Below, in pieces: positions 34,790 to 44,067 of a stretch of DNA of 64,000 nt (positions are counted from its first letter, which is position 1; each line of letters opens with the position of its first letter). The translations under genes were made by a program, and so were the position numbers. The stretch comes from Metabacillus idriensis (GTDB lineage Bacteria; Bacillota; Bacilli; Bacillales; Bacillaceae). Location: contig NZ_WKKF01000013.1 of assembly GCF_009674765.1 (NCBI RefSeq), positions 1 through 64,000 of the forward strand. Reading direction: 5' to 3'. The notes under the pieces were generated by a model. That model was given only the letters and a program-made list of their open reading frames with translations, was not told the DNA's origin and did no database searches.

Positions 34790-35719
34790 ATGACTATGAA
34801 AACAGCAGGCATTCACCATATTACGGCAATCGTTGGTCATCCCCAGGAAAATGCGGACTTTTATGCAGGAATTCTTGGCTTGAGACTGGTAAAGCAAACA
34901 ATCAATTTTGATGATCCCGGCACGTATCATCTTTATTTTGGAGACGAAGCTGGTAAACCTGGAACGATTATTACGTTTTTTCCTTGGCCTGATGCATATC
35001 AGGGGAAAATCGGTGACGGTCAGGTTGGAGTCACTTCATATGTTGTTCCAAAAGGTGCATTGAGCTTTTGGGAAGCAAGACTTGAAAAGATGAATGTATC
35101 ATTTTCAAAAATGGAACGGTTCGGTGAGCAGTATCTGCTGTTTGATGATCCGCATGGTCTGCACCTTGAAATTGTTGAGCGGGAAGAGGGAGAACCAAAC
35201 ACGTGGGAGTTTGGCGGGGTTACATCTGATGTTGCGATAAAAGGGTTTGGTGGAGCAACTCTCTTATCTGCCCAGCCTGAGAAAACGGCGGAACTGCTGG
35301 AAACCATCATGGGATTTGAAAAAATCGGCCAGGAAGGAGATTTTACCCGTTTTCGCTCAACAGGTGAGATTGGAAATGTGATTGATTTAAAAATGAGTCC
35401 AATCGGCCGCGGGAAAATGGGAGTCGGAACGGTGCATCATATTGCGTTCCGCGCAAAAAATGATGAGGATCAGCTTCAGTGGCAAAAGCATGTAGCTAAC
35501 GGCGGATATCAAGTCACTCCTGTACAGGACCGTCAATATTTTAATGCGATCTATTTCAGAGAACACGGCGAAATCCTGTTTGAAATTGCGACAGATCCTC
35601 CGGGTTTTGCACATGATGAAGAGACGCTTGGAGAAAAGCTGATGCTGCCAGAATGGTATGAGGCGCAAAGAGAAAAAATTAAAAAAGTACTTGCTCCATT
35701 TACAATTAGAGAGCTGTAA
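34790..35719 (+). CDS. Ring-cleaving dioxygenase, MhqO/MhqA type
   Basis: The 309-residue protein has two vicinal-oxygen-chelate (glyoxalase-fold) halves: GIHHITAIVGHPQENADFYAGILGLRL and GTVHHIAFRAKNDEDQLQWQ. The metal ligands are the two histidines and the glutamates near LHLEIVE and EILFEIATDPPGF. In B. subtilis the MhqR-controlled members degrade hydroquinones and catechols. GGAGAG 9 bp upstream sets the ATG at 34790. An MhqR-type operator covers its start site, and a flavin reductase gene follows 12 bp later. A paralogue with the same operator lies at 45204. Confidence 0.9.
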   Translation: MTMKTAGIHHITAIVGHPQENADFYAGILGLRLVKQTINFDDPGTYHLYFGDEAGKPGTIITFFPWPDAYQGKIGDGQVGVTSYVVPKGALSFWEARLEKMNVSFSKMERFGEQYLLFDDPHGLHLEIVEREEGEPNTWEFGGVTSDVAIKGFGGATLLSAQPEKTAELLETIMGFEKIGQEGDFTRFRSTGEIGNVIDLKMSPIGRGKMGVGTVHHIAFRAKNDEDQLQWQKHVANGGYQVTPVQDRQYFNAIYFREHGEILFEIATDPPGFAHDEETLGEKLMLPEWYEAQREKIKKVLAPFTIREL

Positions 35720-35731
35720 GGAGGAATGACA

Positions 35732-36340
35732 GTGCTGAGCATTGATCCAGCTGCCAATACAGAGAGGGAAAATTATAAACTTTTAACCGGAAGCATTATT
35801 CCAAGACCGATTGCATTTATCACTTCACTTGCAGAAGACGGAACATTAAACGGAGCACCGTTCAGCTACTTTAATATTGTTTCCGCCAATCCTCCGATGA
35901 TTTCAGTATCTGTTCAAAGGAGCGGGGGAATTCAAAAGGATACTGCCAGAAATATCAGAAGCCTGAAAGAATTTGCCGTTCACATTGTGGATGACGGCAA
36001 TGTTGAAAAAATCAATATCACGGCAGCCAGCCTCAAGCCGGACCAAAGTGAGGTAGAGTTAGCGCAATTAACGCCTGTTGAAAGCAGCAGGATTGCTGTA
36101 CCCGGTATCAAAGAAGCCAAAGTGCGCATGGAATGTGTACTCGAACAAGTGATTGAGCTCGGCGGGGACGATTTGCCAGGATGCGATTTGATCATCGGGA
36201 AAATTGTTCAATTTCATGTTGAAGACAGCATCTATGAAAAAGGAAGAATTGATCCTGAGGGACTTAGAGCTGTCAGCAGACTTGCGGGAAATGACTATGC
36301 AAGAGTCGGAGAAGTATTTTCAATTGAACGGCCAATATGA
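35732..36340 (+). CDS. Flavin reductase family protein (FMN-binding split barrel)
   Basis: The 202-residue protein fits the flavin-reductase-like FMN-binding family: LLTGSIIPRPIAFITS, GAPFSYFNIVSANPPMISVSV, KDTARNIR and EFAVHIVDD are the flavin pocket segments. It may supply reduced flavin or reduce quinones next to the dioxygenase. AAGGAGG lies 7 bp before the GTG at 35732; an ATG at 35726 is 1 bp from it and too close. It is the second gene of the MhqR-type operon. A terminator (36337-36367) follows. Confidence 0.86.
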   Translation: MLSIDPAANTERENYKLLTGSIIPRPIAFITSLAEDGTLNGAPFSYFNIVSANPPMISVSVQRSGGIQKDTARNIRSLKEFAVHIVDDGNVEKINITAASLKPDQSEVELAQLTPVESSRIAVPGIKEAKVRMECVLEQVIELGGDDLPGCDLIIGKIVQFHVEDSIYEKGRIDPEGLRAVSRLAGNDYARVGEVFSIERPI

Positions 36341-36367
36341 AAAACGGACCAAATACTGGTCCGTTTT
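36337..36367 (+). terminator. Terminator of the first dioxygenase operon
   Basis: AAAAACGGACCA-AATAC-TGGTCCGTTTTTG hairpin at the end of the flavin reductase gene. Confidence 0.85.
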
Positions 36368-36416
36368 TGTGTTGGCAAATACCTTGATTTAGGCGGAGAA
36401 ACAGAAAAAAGCCCGT

Positions 36417-36914
36417 TCATAAAAATAAAACCATATGATCCTCATCATAATAAATGCCATCAGCTTTCAGCGCTCTTTTTTCATGCCCATAAACCGTGAA
36501 GCCAAATGAAATGTACAGCTGCTTGGCTGACTGATTTGTGCTCACTACAGATAACTGAAGCTGCTCTGTATCCTCAAGCGCCTGTGCTTTTATTACCACT
36601 TCAGACATCAGCTTTTTTCCGATGCCGCTTCCGCGATATGGAGGAGAGACATACATCGCAAAAATTGAAGCTTTATGCTTAAGCTTGACCTTCATTTCTT
36701 TTACTAATGAGACGACACCGGCAAGTTCGTCATTTTCAAAAGCGCCAAATGTAAAGGCAGTATCTGATTCAAGTCTCGATTTGAAAAGATCAATCGGATA
36801 AAGATGTTCTTCCTCATAGCTTGATCCAAATGCTTCAGGATTGTTTTTTAAGCCTTCCAGACGAATGTTCCGGTAAAGGTTTGCATCATGTCTGTTCAGG
36901 AGTCGGATGTTCAT
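36417..36914 (-). CDS. GNAT family N-acetyltransferase
   Basis: The 165-residue protein has the GNAT fold with acetyl-CoA loop RGSGIGKKLMSEV, the preceding strand ASIFAMYVSPPY, and SVVSTNQSAKQLYISFGFTVYGHE. The acceptor is unknown. CTGGAGG ends 6 bp before the ATG at 36914; the GTG at 36920 is too near. It is a single gene convergent with the dioxygenase operon. Confidence 0.85.
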   Translation of the reverse strand: MNIRLLNRHDANLYRNIRLEGLKNNPEAFGSSYEEEHLYPIDLFKSRLESDTAFTFGAFENDELAGVVSLVKEMKVKLKHKASIFAMYVSPPYRGSGIGKKLMSEVVIKAQALEDTEQLQLSVVSTNQSAKQLYISFGFTVYGHEKRALKADGIYYDEDHMVLFL

Positions 36915-36981
36915 GGGCACCTCCAGAATTGTTTTCTTATAGTTTACTAGTCAGTAAGCGTTTGTACCAATCTTTTTATTG

Positions 36982-37003
36982 TTGGCAACAGTACATATGA
37001 CAA
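36982..37003 (+). promoter_or_regulatory. Putative MtlR operator
   Basis: A 22-bp dyad TTGGCA...TGACAA, with symmetric TTGNCA half sites, lies 96 bp before mtlA. TTGNCA/TGNCAA is the recalled MtlR site pattern. Confidence 0.6.
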
Positions 37004-37061
37004 AGTTGGGTTTTCTTTAAATTGTAGGGAGAAGGGATGAGTCGTAAGATAGAGATATAAA

Positions 37062-37077
37062 GTTTAAACGCTTTCAA
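37062..37077 (-). promoter_or_regulatory. Catabolite-responsive element (CcpA site)
   Basis: TTGAAAGCGTTTAAAC on the minus strand fits TGAAARCGYTTWMA. It lies 21 bp before mtlA, positioned for roadblock-type repression by CcpA. Confidence 0.7.
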
Positions 37078-37098
37078 TTCAGCGGGGAGGTTAACGAT

Positions 37099-38847
37099 AT
37101 GTCAAACCAAAACAATTCAGATATAAAGGTTCGCATTCAGCGCTTTGGAAGTCACTTAAGCGGAATGATTATGCCGAACATTGCAGCATTCATCGCTTGG
37201 GGGCTGATCACAGCTCTATTTATTCCAACAGGCTGGTGGCCGAATAAGGAATTGGCAGAGCTTGTAGGACCGATGATCACTTATCTCCTGCCATTGCTGA
37301 TCGGATTTACCGGCGGTCGCATGGTTTATGATCTGCGCGGGGGTGTCGTTGGTGCAACGGCAACTATGGGGGTAATCGTAGGTTCAGAAATCCCGATGTT
37401 CTTGGGAGCCATGATTATGGGTCCTCTTGGCGGGTATTTAATTAAGAAAGTGGACCAGATGTTCAAGGACAAGGTCAGATCTGGTTTTGAAATGCTTTAC
37501 AATAACTTTTCAGCAGGGATTTTAGCCGGTCTGTTAACAATTGTGGCTTTTAAAGCCGTTGGACCGCTGGTTTCTGGATTAACGAATATTCTTATCGGCG
37601 GAGTAGAAGCAATCGTTTCGGCCGGTCTTCTGCCGCTTGCAAGTGTTTTTGTAGAACCGGCAAAGGTATTGTTCTTAAACAACGCCATCAATCACGGTAT
37701 TTTCAGCCCGATTGGCATTGAGCAGGCATCCAAAGCAGGCAAATCAATCTTATTCCTGATTGAATCCAACCCTGGACCAGGACTTGGCATTCTGCTTGCC
37801 TATATGGTATTTGGAAAAGGCAATGCGAAACAGTCTTCACCTGGTGCAGCGATCATCCATTTCTTTGGGGGAATTCACGAAATCTACTTCCCATACATTT
37901 TGATGAAGCCATTGTTAATCTTAGCGGCTATTGCCGGAGGAGCAAGCGGTGTCATGACGTTCATGCTGTTTGATGCAGGACTTGTAGCCACTCCTTCTCC
38001 AGGAAGCATCTTTGCTCTATTGGCAATGACACCAAGAGGGAACTTTGCAGGGGTGATTTTAGGGGTAGTGGTTGCTACAGCGATTTCATTCTTAGTAGCG
38101 AGTGTTATTTTAAAATCATCAAAATCATCTGATGACGAGAGCATTGAAGCAGCAACAGAGAAAATGCAGCAAATGAAAGGCAAGAAAAGCAGTGTTGCAG
38201 ACTCACTAGTTGCTGAAAAGAAACCAACTGCAGTAAACGATTATCAAAATGTGCAAAAAGTTGTCTTCGCATGTGATGCAGGCATGGGTTCAAGTGCAAT
38301 GGGTGCCTCTGTTCTGAAAAATAAAATGAAAAAAGCAGAGCTTGATGTTGATGTTACAAATACAGCAATTGCCCAGCTGCCAAATGATGCAGATGTGGTC
38401 ATTACTCATAAGGATTTAACAAGCCGTGCAAAAGAAAAATTGCCTAATGCGATTCACCTTTCAGTAGAAAATTTCTTAAACAGTCCGGTTTATGAAAAAT
38501 TGGTTGGGGATCTGAAGGAAGCCAAGCAGCCGGAGACAGCATCATCTCAAACCGTACAAACACCTGGTATAAATATTGAGAAGGTCATCTTCGCATGTGA
38601 TGCAGGAATGGGATCGAGTGCAATGGGAGCTTCTGTATTAAAAAATAAGTTCAAAAAAGCAGATCTTGATATTCATGTGACAAACTCGGCGATAAATAAT
38701 TTGCCAAGTGATGCGGATATTATTATTACGCATAAAGACTTAACGGACCGTGCAAAGGCTAAAGTTCCTCAAGCTGAACATCTTTCAGTTGATAACTTTT
38801 TAAACAGCCCTAAATATGATGAACTGGTTCAGCGATTAAAGAAGTAA
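37099..38847 (+). CDS. mtlA: Mannitol PTS transporter EIICBB (MtlA with two EIIB domains)
   Basis: MtlA imports and phosphorylates mannitol. Residues 1-340 are the EIIC membrane channel with the GGIHEIYFPYILMKP substrate motif at 257-271. A linker leads to an EIIB domain (about 385-472, active C392 in FACDAGMGSS). A second, very similar EIIB domain follows (about 492-582, active C500 in the same motif). B. subtilis MtlA has one EIIB domain and is about 478 residues long, so the C-terminus here is a tandem duplication. GGGGAGG precedes the ATG. It is the first gene of mtlA-mtlR-mtlF-mtlD. Confidence 0.95.
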   Translation: MSNQNNSDIKVRIQRFGSHLSGMIMPNIAAFIAWGLITALFIPTGWWPNKELAELVGPMITYLLPLLIGFTGGRMVYDLRGGVVGATATMGVIVGSEIPMFLGAMIMGPLGGYLIKKVDQMFKDKVRSGFEMLYNNFSAGILAGLLTIVAFKAVGPLVSGLTNILIGGVEAIVSAGLLPLASVFVEPAKVLFLNNAINHGIFSPIGIEQASKAGKSILFLIESNPGPGLGILLAYMVFGKGNAKQSSPGAAIIHFFGGIHEIYFPYILMKPLLILAAIAGGASGVMTFMLFDAGLVATPSPGSIFALLAMTPRGNFAGVILGVVVATAISFLVASVILKSSKSSDDESIEAATEKMQQMKGKKSSVADSLVAEKKPTAVNDYQNVQKVVFACDAGMGSSAMGASVLKNKMKKAELDVDVTNTAIAQLPNDADVVITHKDLTSRAKEKLPNAIHLSVENFLNSPVYEKLVGDLKEAKQPETASSQTVQTPGINIEKVIFACDAGMGSSAMGASVLKNKFKKADLDIHVTNSAINNLPSDADIIITHKDLTDRAKAKVPQAEHLSVDNFLNSPKYDELVQRLKK

Positions 38848-38876
38848 TCCGTTTGCTTAGATAAGCAGGGATGGTG

Positions 38877-40958
38877 ATGAATGTGTATATTACGGCCAGA
38901 GAACGGGATATTTTAAAGCAGCTTTTTGAACATCCTGACTTCATTACGGTTCACAAGATTGCTCTGGATGTCGGGGTGAGTTCAAGAACCATTCACCGAG
39001 AAATGAAAAAGCTTGAAGATACGCTTGCGAATTACCGGATTGTGATCGAGAAGAAGACAGGGCAAGGAGTGAAGCTGACTGGTCTAAAGGAAGATATAGA
39101 CCGGCTGCGGAGTGACTTGTCCTCGCAGTCTTCCTATGACTATCTTCAAGATGAGCGGGTGTATTTGCTGATAAGCGAATTGATTCAATCCAGGGAGCAA
39201 ATGAAGCTCTATGCGCTTGCGTCAAAGCTGCTTGTTTCTGCAGCAACCATCAGTCATGATTTAGACCGGGTGGAGGAAAAAATCAAACCTTATCAGCTTG
39301 AATTAGTAAGAAAAAGAGGATTCGGGGTTCAGCTTACAGGGGAAGAAACAGCAAAAAGAAGATTGCTTGAAGCGCTGTTGCTTGAGACGATTGATGAGCA
39401 GGAGTTCATTCAGGTTATTGAGAAGGATCCTTTAAGGGAGCCTGAAAGCCAGACGTATTTAGGCTTTTTAAACAGCTGTGATCTTAATAAGGCAGATGAT
39501 GCATTGAAGCCGATCATCGAAATGATGCCCTATGAAATGGCGGATAACGCTTATTTTTCCCTATTGATTCATTTAAGTGTTGCAGTGAAAAGGCTGACGC
39601 AGCAAGAACCAGTGTCGTTCGTAAAAAGTGATGTGCAGGATGTGCTTCAATCTGATGAATTTCAAATGGCAGCACGGATCGGGGAGCAATTAACGAAAGA
39701 GTTCAGCGTCTCTATTCCAGAAGAGGAAATCACGCAGATTGCCGTTCATCTTCGAAGAGCGAGAAGACAGAATGAAGATTTCAACTTTGAACAAAGGAAT
39801 TCTTTAATCTCCCTGCATGTGAAGCAGCTGATTGAATATGTTGCGGATGAACTCGGCACTCCGCTTAGAAACAATCAATCTCTTTACAATGGACTGATTT
39901 CACATCTTGAACCGGCATATTACCGGATGAAAGACGGGATCTACACACATAACCCGTTTGCCAAAGAGACAAAGGAGAACTATCCGAAGCTCTATGAGGC
40001 TGTAAAAAAAGGACTGGAGCTCGTTTTTCCTTCGCTTGTCTTTCCAGATGATGAAACGGCTTTTGTCGTTCTGCACTTTGGTTCAAGCCTTGAGGAAAGA
40101 CGACAGGTCTTTTCATATAAAGTATTAATCGTCTGTTCAAGCGGAATTGGCTCCTCCAAGATGCTTGCAACAAGGATACACAAAGAAATACCTGAAATTA
40201 CGGAAACAGCTTTATCATCGCTGATTGGCTTAAAAAAACTGAATTTGGAAGACTTTGATTTAATCATTTCAACCGTCAGTCTGCCGCTTGATTCTTCTGA
40301 TTATATTCAGGTCGGACCGCTGCTCTCGGATCATGAAGCTGAAAAAATCCGCGAACGATTAAAAAGCACGCCCAAATCTAAAAAGATGACCAGACATCCA
40401 AGCTATGCAGAGGCTTTAGGCGACGTCAACCTGCTTGAAAAAATTGAAGTCTTTGATGAAGCAGCAAAAACCGTTAAAGAGATTCTCAGACATTTCAGAG
40501 TCTACCATTTTTCGAATCATGGCAGCCACCGGGACGTTTTATTTTCAGCAGCAGAGGTATTGAAGGAACAAGGTCTCATTACAGATTCGGAAACACTGAC
40601 ATCCGAGCTTTTAAAGAGAGAGGAGCTTGGGGGACTCGGTATTCCGGACTCTTCGGTGGCACTTTATCATTGCCGGGATGCCTGCAATGTTAAGCCGGTT
40701 TTCGTTATTTTTAACCTTGAACATCCTTATAAAGTTCCTGGAATGGATAACGGAGAAATTGACATGAAGACCCTTGCGCTGCTGCTTGCACCAAATGATT
40801 TTTCTCATACAGGGCTTGAGGTTTTAAGCCTGATCAGTGCGACATTGATCGAAACAGAAGAAAACCTTCAGCTTTTTCAATCAGGCAATGGAACAAAAAT
40901 GACAGCCGTATTAAATGAAACTTTTCACAAATGGCTTGCACAAAAATTTATAAAATAG
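38877..40958 (+). CDS. mtlR: Mannitol operon activator MtlR
   Basis: MtlR is a PTS-controlled transcription activator. The 693-residue protein has an N-terminal helix-turn-helix (TVHKIALDVGVSSRTIHREMKKLE), two PRD domains (about 190-400, with regulatory histidines in LIHLSVAVKRL and ISHLEPAYYRM), an EIIB-gat-like domain (VLIVCSSGIGSSKM) and a C-terminal EIIA-like domain. AGGG is 6 bp before the ATG at 38877; an earlier ATG at 38871 is adjacent to it and less likely. Unlike in B. subtilis, where mtlR lies apart from the operon, it stands between mtlA and mtlF. Confidence 0.93.
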   Translation: MNVYITARERDILKQLFEHPDFITVHKIALDVGVSSRTIHREMKKLEDTLANYRIVIEKKTGQGVKLTGLKEDIDRLRSDLSSQSSYDYLQDERVYLLISELIQSREQMKLYALASKLLVSAATISHDLDRVEEKIKPYQLELVRKRGFGVQLTGEETAKRRLLEALLLETIDEQEFIQVIEKDPLREPESQTYLGFLNSCDLNKADDALKPIIEMMPYEMADNAYFSLLIHLSVAVKRLTQQEPVSFVKSDVQDVLQSDEFQMAARIGEQLTKEFSVSIPEEEITQIAVHLRRARRQNEDFNFEQRNSLISLHVKQLIEYVADELGTPLRNNQSLYNGLISHLEPAYYRMKDGIYTHNPFAKETKENYPKLYEAVKKGLELVFPSLVFPDDETAFVVLHFGSSLEERRQVFSYKVLIVCSSGIGSSKMLATRIHKEIPEITETALSSLIGLKKLNLEDFDLIISTVSLPLDSSDYIQVGPLLSDHEAEKIRERLKSTPKSKKMTRHPSYAEALGDVNLLEKIEVFDEAAKTVKEILRHFRVYHFSNHGSHRDVLFSAAEVLKEQGLITDSETLTSELLKREELGGLGIPDSSVALYHCRDACNVKPVFVIFNLEHPYKVPGMDNGEIDMKTLALLLAPNDFSHTGLEVLSLISATLIETEENLQLFQSGNGTKMTAVLNETFHKWLAQKFIK

Positions 40959-40970
40959 GAGAGTGCGACA

Positions 40971-41405
40971 ATGAAAAAAATACTGGACGAGGCAAATATC
41001 CTCCTAAATCAAACAATTGGATCAAAAGAAGAAGCGATTCGTTTAACTGGAAAACTGCTGGTTGAGAACGGATATGTAAATGAAGACTATATAGAGAAAA
41101 TGCTTCATCGTGAAGAGTTATCAACAACTTATATGGGAAATGGCGTTGCGATTCCGCATGGCACGGAAGATGCTAAAAAAGAAGTCAATTACTCTGGAAT
41201 CTCGATTGTTCAAGTTCCTGAAGGCGTAGACTTCGGTACTGGAGAAGATGCGAAAATTCTGTTTGGAATTGCCGGCAAGGACGGAGAGCATCTAGAGCTT
41301 CTTTCTCAAATTGCGATTCTGTGCTCAGAAGAAGAAAATGTTCACAAAATGCTTGAAGTTACCTCAAAACAAGAGCTGATCGCTTTATTTGAAGAGGGGA
41401 ATTAA
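40971..41405 (+). CDS. mtlF: Mannitol PTS EIIA component MtlF
   Basis: The 144-residue EIIA protein takes phosphate from HPr and passes it to the EIIB domain(s) of MtlA. The active histidine is in NGVAIPHGTED. The N-terminal LLNQTIGSKEEAIRLTGKLLVENGYV and the C-terminal LLSQIAILCSEEENVHKML are family segments. TAGGAGAG precedes the ATG. mtlD starts 2 bp after its stop. Confidence 0.95.
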   Translation: MKKILDEANILLNQTIGSKEEAIRLTGKLLVENGYVNEDYIEKMLHREELSTTYMGNGVAIPHGTEDAKKEVNYSGISIVQVPEGVDFGTGEDAKILFGIAGKDGEHLELLSQIAILCSEEENVHKMLEVTSKQELIALFEEGN

Positions 41406-41406
41406 G

Positions 41407-42537
41407 ATGATTGCCGTACATTTTGGAGCAGGAAACATCGGCCGCGGATTTATTGGAGCTTTGCTAAGCGGAGCAGGGTATGAAGTTTATTTTGCTGATA
41501 TCAATAAAGAAGTTATTGACGCTTTAAATGAAAAAGGAAAGTACGAGGTCAGATTAGCTTCTGATGAAAATGAATCCTTTATTGTTTCAGGCGTAAAAGG
41601 AATCAACAGCAATGAGAATGCAGAAGAAATCATTGCGAAGATTGCAGAAGCAGACTTGATTACCACGGCAGTGGGACCAAACATACTGAAGTTTGTTGCA
41701 AAAACAATCGCTCTTGGCCTCAAAGAGAAAAAGACAGAAGCCAATGTGATTGCCTGTGAAAATATGATTGGCGGTACGGATCATTTGAAGAGTGAAATCT
41801 TTAAACATCTAAATGAAGAAGAGCAGCATTCCATTTCAGAATGGATTGGCTTTCCTAATTCTGCCGTTGACCGTATCGTGCCTATTCAGGAAAACGCGGA
41901 TATTCTAAGTGTATCAGTGGAACCTTTCTTTGAATGGGTGATTGAGCAATCAAAGGTAAAGGGAAGTATGCCTTCCATTCAAGGAGTTACTTACGTTGAT
42001 GATTTGATTCCTTATATTGAGCGCAAGCTTTTCACTGTAAATACAGGTCATGCTGTGACAGCATATGCCGGGTATCAAAAGGGACTGGCTACCGTTAAGG
42101 AAGCCATTGAAGATGCAGAGGTTCGAAGTCTTGTTGAAGGTGCTCTGAGTGAGACAAGCACGCTGCTTGTAAAAGAGTATGGCTTTGACGAGGGAGAGCA
42201 TTTGAACTATGTGAAAAAAATCATCGCCAGATTTGAAAATAAACACATTTCCGATGAAGTCACTCGAGTCGGACGATCACCTAAACGCAAGTTAGGCTTT
42301 GATGACCGTCTTGTAGCACCTGCAAGAAGGCTGCTTGAAAAAGGAATCACACCTGATGATCTTGCGGCTGGAATTGCAGCAGGTCTGAAATATGACTTTG
42401 ACAAAGATGAAGAAGCGGTTGAAATTCAGCAGCTGATTCAGGAAAAGGGCATTTCGGGTGCATTGCAGGAAGTTTCACAGCTTCCTGAAAATCATCCGCT
42501 GATCGGCCTGGTTGAAGAGAAATATCATAAGCTCTAA
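41407..42537 (+). CDS. mtlD: Mannitol-1-phosphate 5-dehydrogenase MtlD
   Basis: MtlD oxidises mannitol-1-phosphate to fructose-6-phosphate with NAD+. The 376-residue protein begins MIAVHFGAGNIGRGFIG (Rossmann GxGxxGRG) and carries the catalytic-site region FPNSAVDRIVP and YIERKLFTVNTGHA with the K-x4-N-x2-H pattern. The ATG at 41407 follows GAGGGG; a frame beginning at 41389 inside mtlF is rejected. It closes the operon, followed by a terminator. Confidence 0.96.
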   Translation: MIAVHFGAGNIGRGFIGALLSGAGYEVYFADINKEVIDALNEKGKYEVRLASDENESFIVSGVKGINSNENAEEIIAKIAEADLITTAVGPNILKFVAKTIALGLKEKKTEANVIACENMIGGTDHLKSEIFKHLNEEEQHSISEWIGFPNSAVDRIVPIQENADILSVSVEPFFEWVIEQSKVKGSMPSIQGVTYVDDLIPYIERKLFTVNTGHAVTAYAGYQKGLATVKEAIEDAEVRSLVEGALSETSTLLVKEYGFDEGEHLNYVKKIIARFENKHISDEVTRVGRSPKRKLGFDDRLVAPARRLLEKGITPDDLAAGIAAGLKYDFDKDEEAVEIQQLIQEKGISGALQEVSQLPENHPLIGLVEEKYHKL

Positions 42538-42540
42538 AGT

Positions 42541-42579
42541 AAAAAGCCTATCATTGTCTGACAATGATAGGCTTTTTTA
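42541..42579 (+). terminator. mtl operon terminator
   Basis: AAAAAGCCTATCATTGTC/GACAATGATAGGCTTTTTT, an 18-bp stem that also ends the convergent DUF4385 gene. Confidence 0.9.
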
Positions 42580-43023
42580 TCCATACTTTTTCTGGTGCTC
42601 TTTCTTTAATTCCAAATATTCCTCGTCTTCTCTGACGGCAATCCACATTTCTTTAAAGATGGCAGCAGACTTTGCTTTTTCCTCGTCAATTTCCCGTTTA
42701 TGGATGTTTCCATCTTCTTTATACTTACGTCCGCCTTTATAATTGGCATATCTTCTTGCGCGTGTATATCCCATTTGAAGAAACTTCCGCGCCATGTCCA
42801 TACCGACAAAGTCATCATTATCTTTGTATTCCAGAAACAGATGATAAATCTTTTCCGAGGATTCCTTTGCGATCTCAGGCGTCTTAAAGCGCCAATGAGG
42901 CAAGATTTCGCTTTTGTAGGGCTCTACAAGCAGGACACCCTGTTCGCCTCTGCCTACGCGGTATTTTTCTGGATTCTTTCGGAAATCCGTGTTTTCAAAG
43001 TCTTCATCATAATTAAATGCCAC
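42577..43023 (-). CDS. DUF4385 family protein
   Basis: The 148-residue protein matches the recalled DUF4385 pattern (MAFNYDEDFENTDFRKNPEKYRVGRGEQGVL...LPHWRFKTPEIA...MDMARKFLQMGYTRARRYAN...GRKY). Members are small basic proteins of unknown function that often occur as single genes. The start is a GTG at 43023, preceded by GAGAGGTGA; a GTG at 43032 lies inside that sequence. Confidence 0.78.
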   Translation of the reverse strand: MAFNYDEDFENTDFRKNPEKYRVGRGEQGVLLVEPYKSEILPHWRFKTPEIAKESSEKIYHLFLEYKDNDDFVGMDMARKFLQMGYTRARRYANYKGGRKYKEDGNIHKREIDEEKAKSAAIFKEMWIAVREDEEYLELKKEHQKKYG

Positions 43024-43098
43024 ACGAATCACCTCTCTTTTTTTACCATACCCTGATTCACAAAAAAGTGAAACGGCTGAATGTGCTGAAAAAGGTAC

Positions 43099-44064
43099 TT
43101 ATTTCATGAAGAATGATACGGCTCCCATTCCAGCCAATACAATGAATAATCCAGTTAGAATGGCAGTTGAAATGCTGGCCTTCTGTTTCCTTCGGGTAAT
43201 GCCGAGCTTCCGTCTGACAAGCAGTCCTGTTATGAAATTGCTGAAATAATAAGGACACAGTACGCATAACAGGTACAGCCAGAAGAGCGGGTTTAAGACA
43301 AAAAAGATAAACATCATAACAATCCATAATAAGACCGCTGATTTTCTTCTCAAAAAGGAATTAACCTGTACAATACGCAGGAAGAATGTATGAATCGGAT
43401 AGGCTGTTTTCAATAATTCCACGTATTGCTCTCTGTATGCTTCTCCCTCAGGCTCTATTTCGGCAGCAAGACGGCTCAGCTCTCTGGCCTGCTTGTAGTC
43501 CCCGCGATTAAAAGCAGTACCAGCCAAGGAATAGAAGACGTGCGGATCATTCTCATTTTTTTCTAAGGCAATGCGTTCGATTTCCCTGGATTCTTTTTTC
43601 TTGTTGGCAAGGAGAAGGAAGTCACTGTAAGCTGCAAGGTAAACAGGATCTTCACTCTCATACGCAAGAGCGTTCTCCATCAGCTTAAGTGACTCCTTGA
43701 CCTTGTTTTTTTGAAAAGCTCTCATGGCTTTTAAATAATAATAATGTGCTGTGTCCGGATACAATCGCAATCCGTCTTCAACCGCAAGATCGAAGGCCTT
43801 CATATTACCGGTCTGATAATAAGAACTGACGAGCAGGAAGTTGCCGGTGTAGTCCTCAGGGTCTTTTTTTAATGCTTCTTTTGAAAAGTAAATCGCTGAT
43901 TCAAAGTCTTCTTTATGAGAATAAACGTGTGCAAGGATTGAATAAGATTGGGCAATTTCAGGGTCTAATGAGATGAGATTCTGAGCTTCTTCAATCGCTT
44001 CATCGTATCTTCTCCAGTCTCGGAGCTTTTGAATGCGCTCGATATGAAGATGGAAATTTATCAT
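43099..44064 (-). CDS. TPR-repeat protein with C-terminal membrane helices
   Basis: The 321-residue protein starts with about six tetratricopeptide repeats (residues 5-205; helices such as QSYSILAHVYSHKEDFESAIYFSKEALKKDPED). It ends in two or three membrane helices (from 235) including one pair before a short tail. TPR arrays bind protein partners. The upstream AAA ATPase gene ends 3 bp before it, so the pair is one operon and TPR recognition of the ATPase's substrates is plausible. Confidence 0.82.
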   Translation of the reverse strand: MINFHLHIERIQKLRDWRRYDEAIEEAQNLISLDPEIAQSYSILAHVYSHKEDFESAIYFSKEALKKDPEDYTGNFLLVSSYYQTGNMKAFDLAVEDGLRLYPDTAHYYYLKAMRAFQKNKVKESLKLMENALAYESEDPVYLAAYSDFLLLANKKKESREIERIALEKNENDPHVFYSLAGTAFNRGDYKQARELSRLAAEIEPEGEAYREQYVELLKTAYPIHTFFLRIVQVNSFLRRKSAVLLWIVMMFIFFVLNPLFWLYLLCVLCPYYFSNFITGLLVRRKLGITRRKQKASISTAILTGLFIVLAGMGAVSFFMK

Positions 44065-44067
44065 ATC

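Noticed and set aside
42512-43056. Several plus-strand open frames
   Set aside because: They are antisense to the DUF4385 gene and lack ribosome-binding sites.
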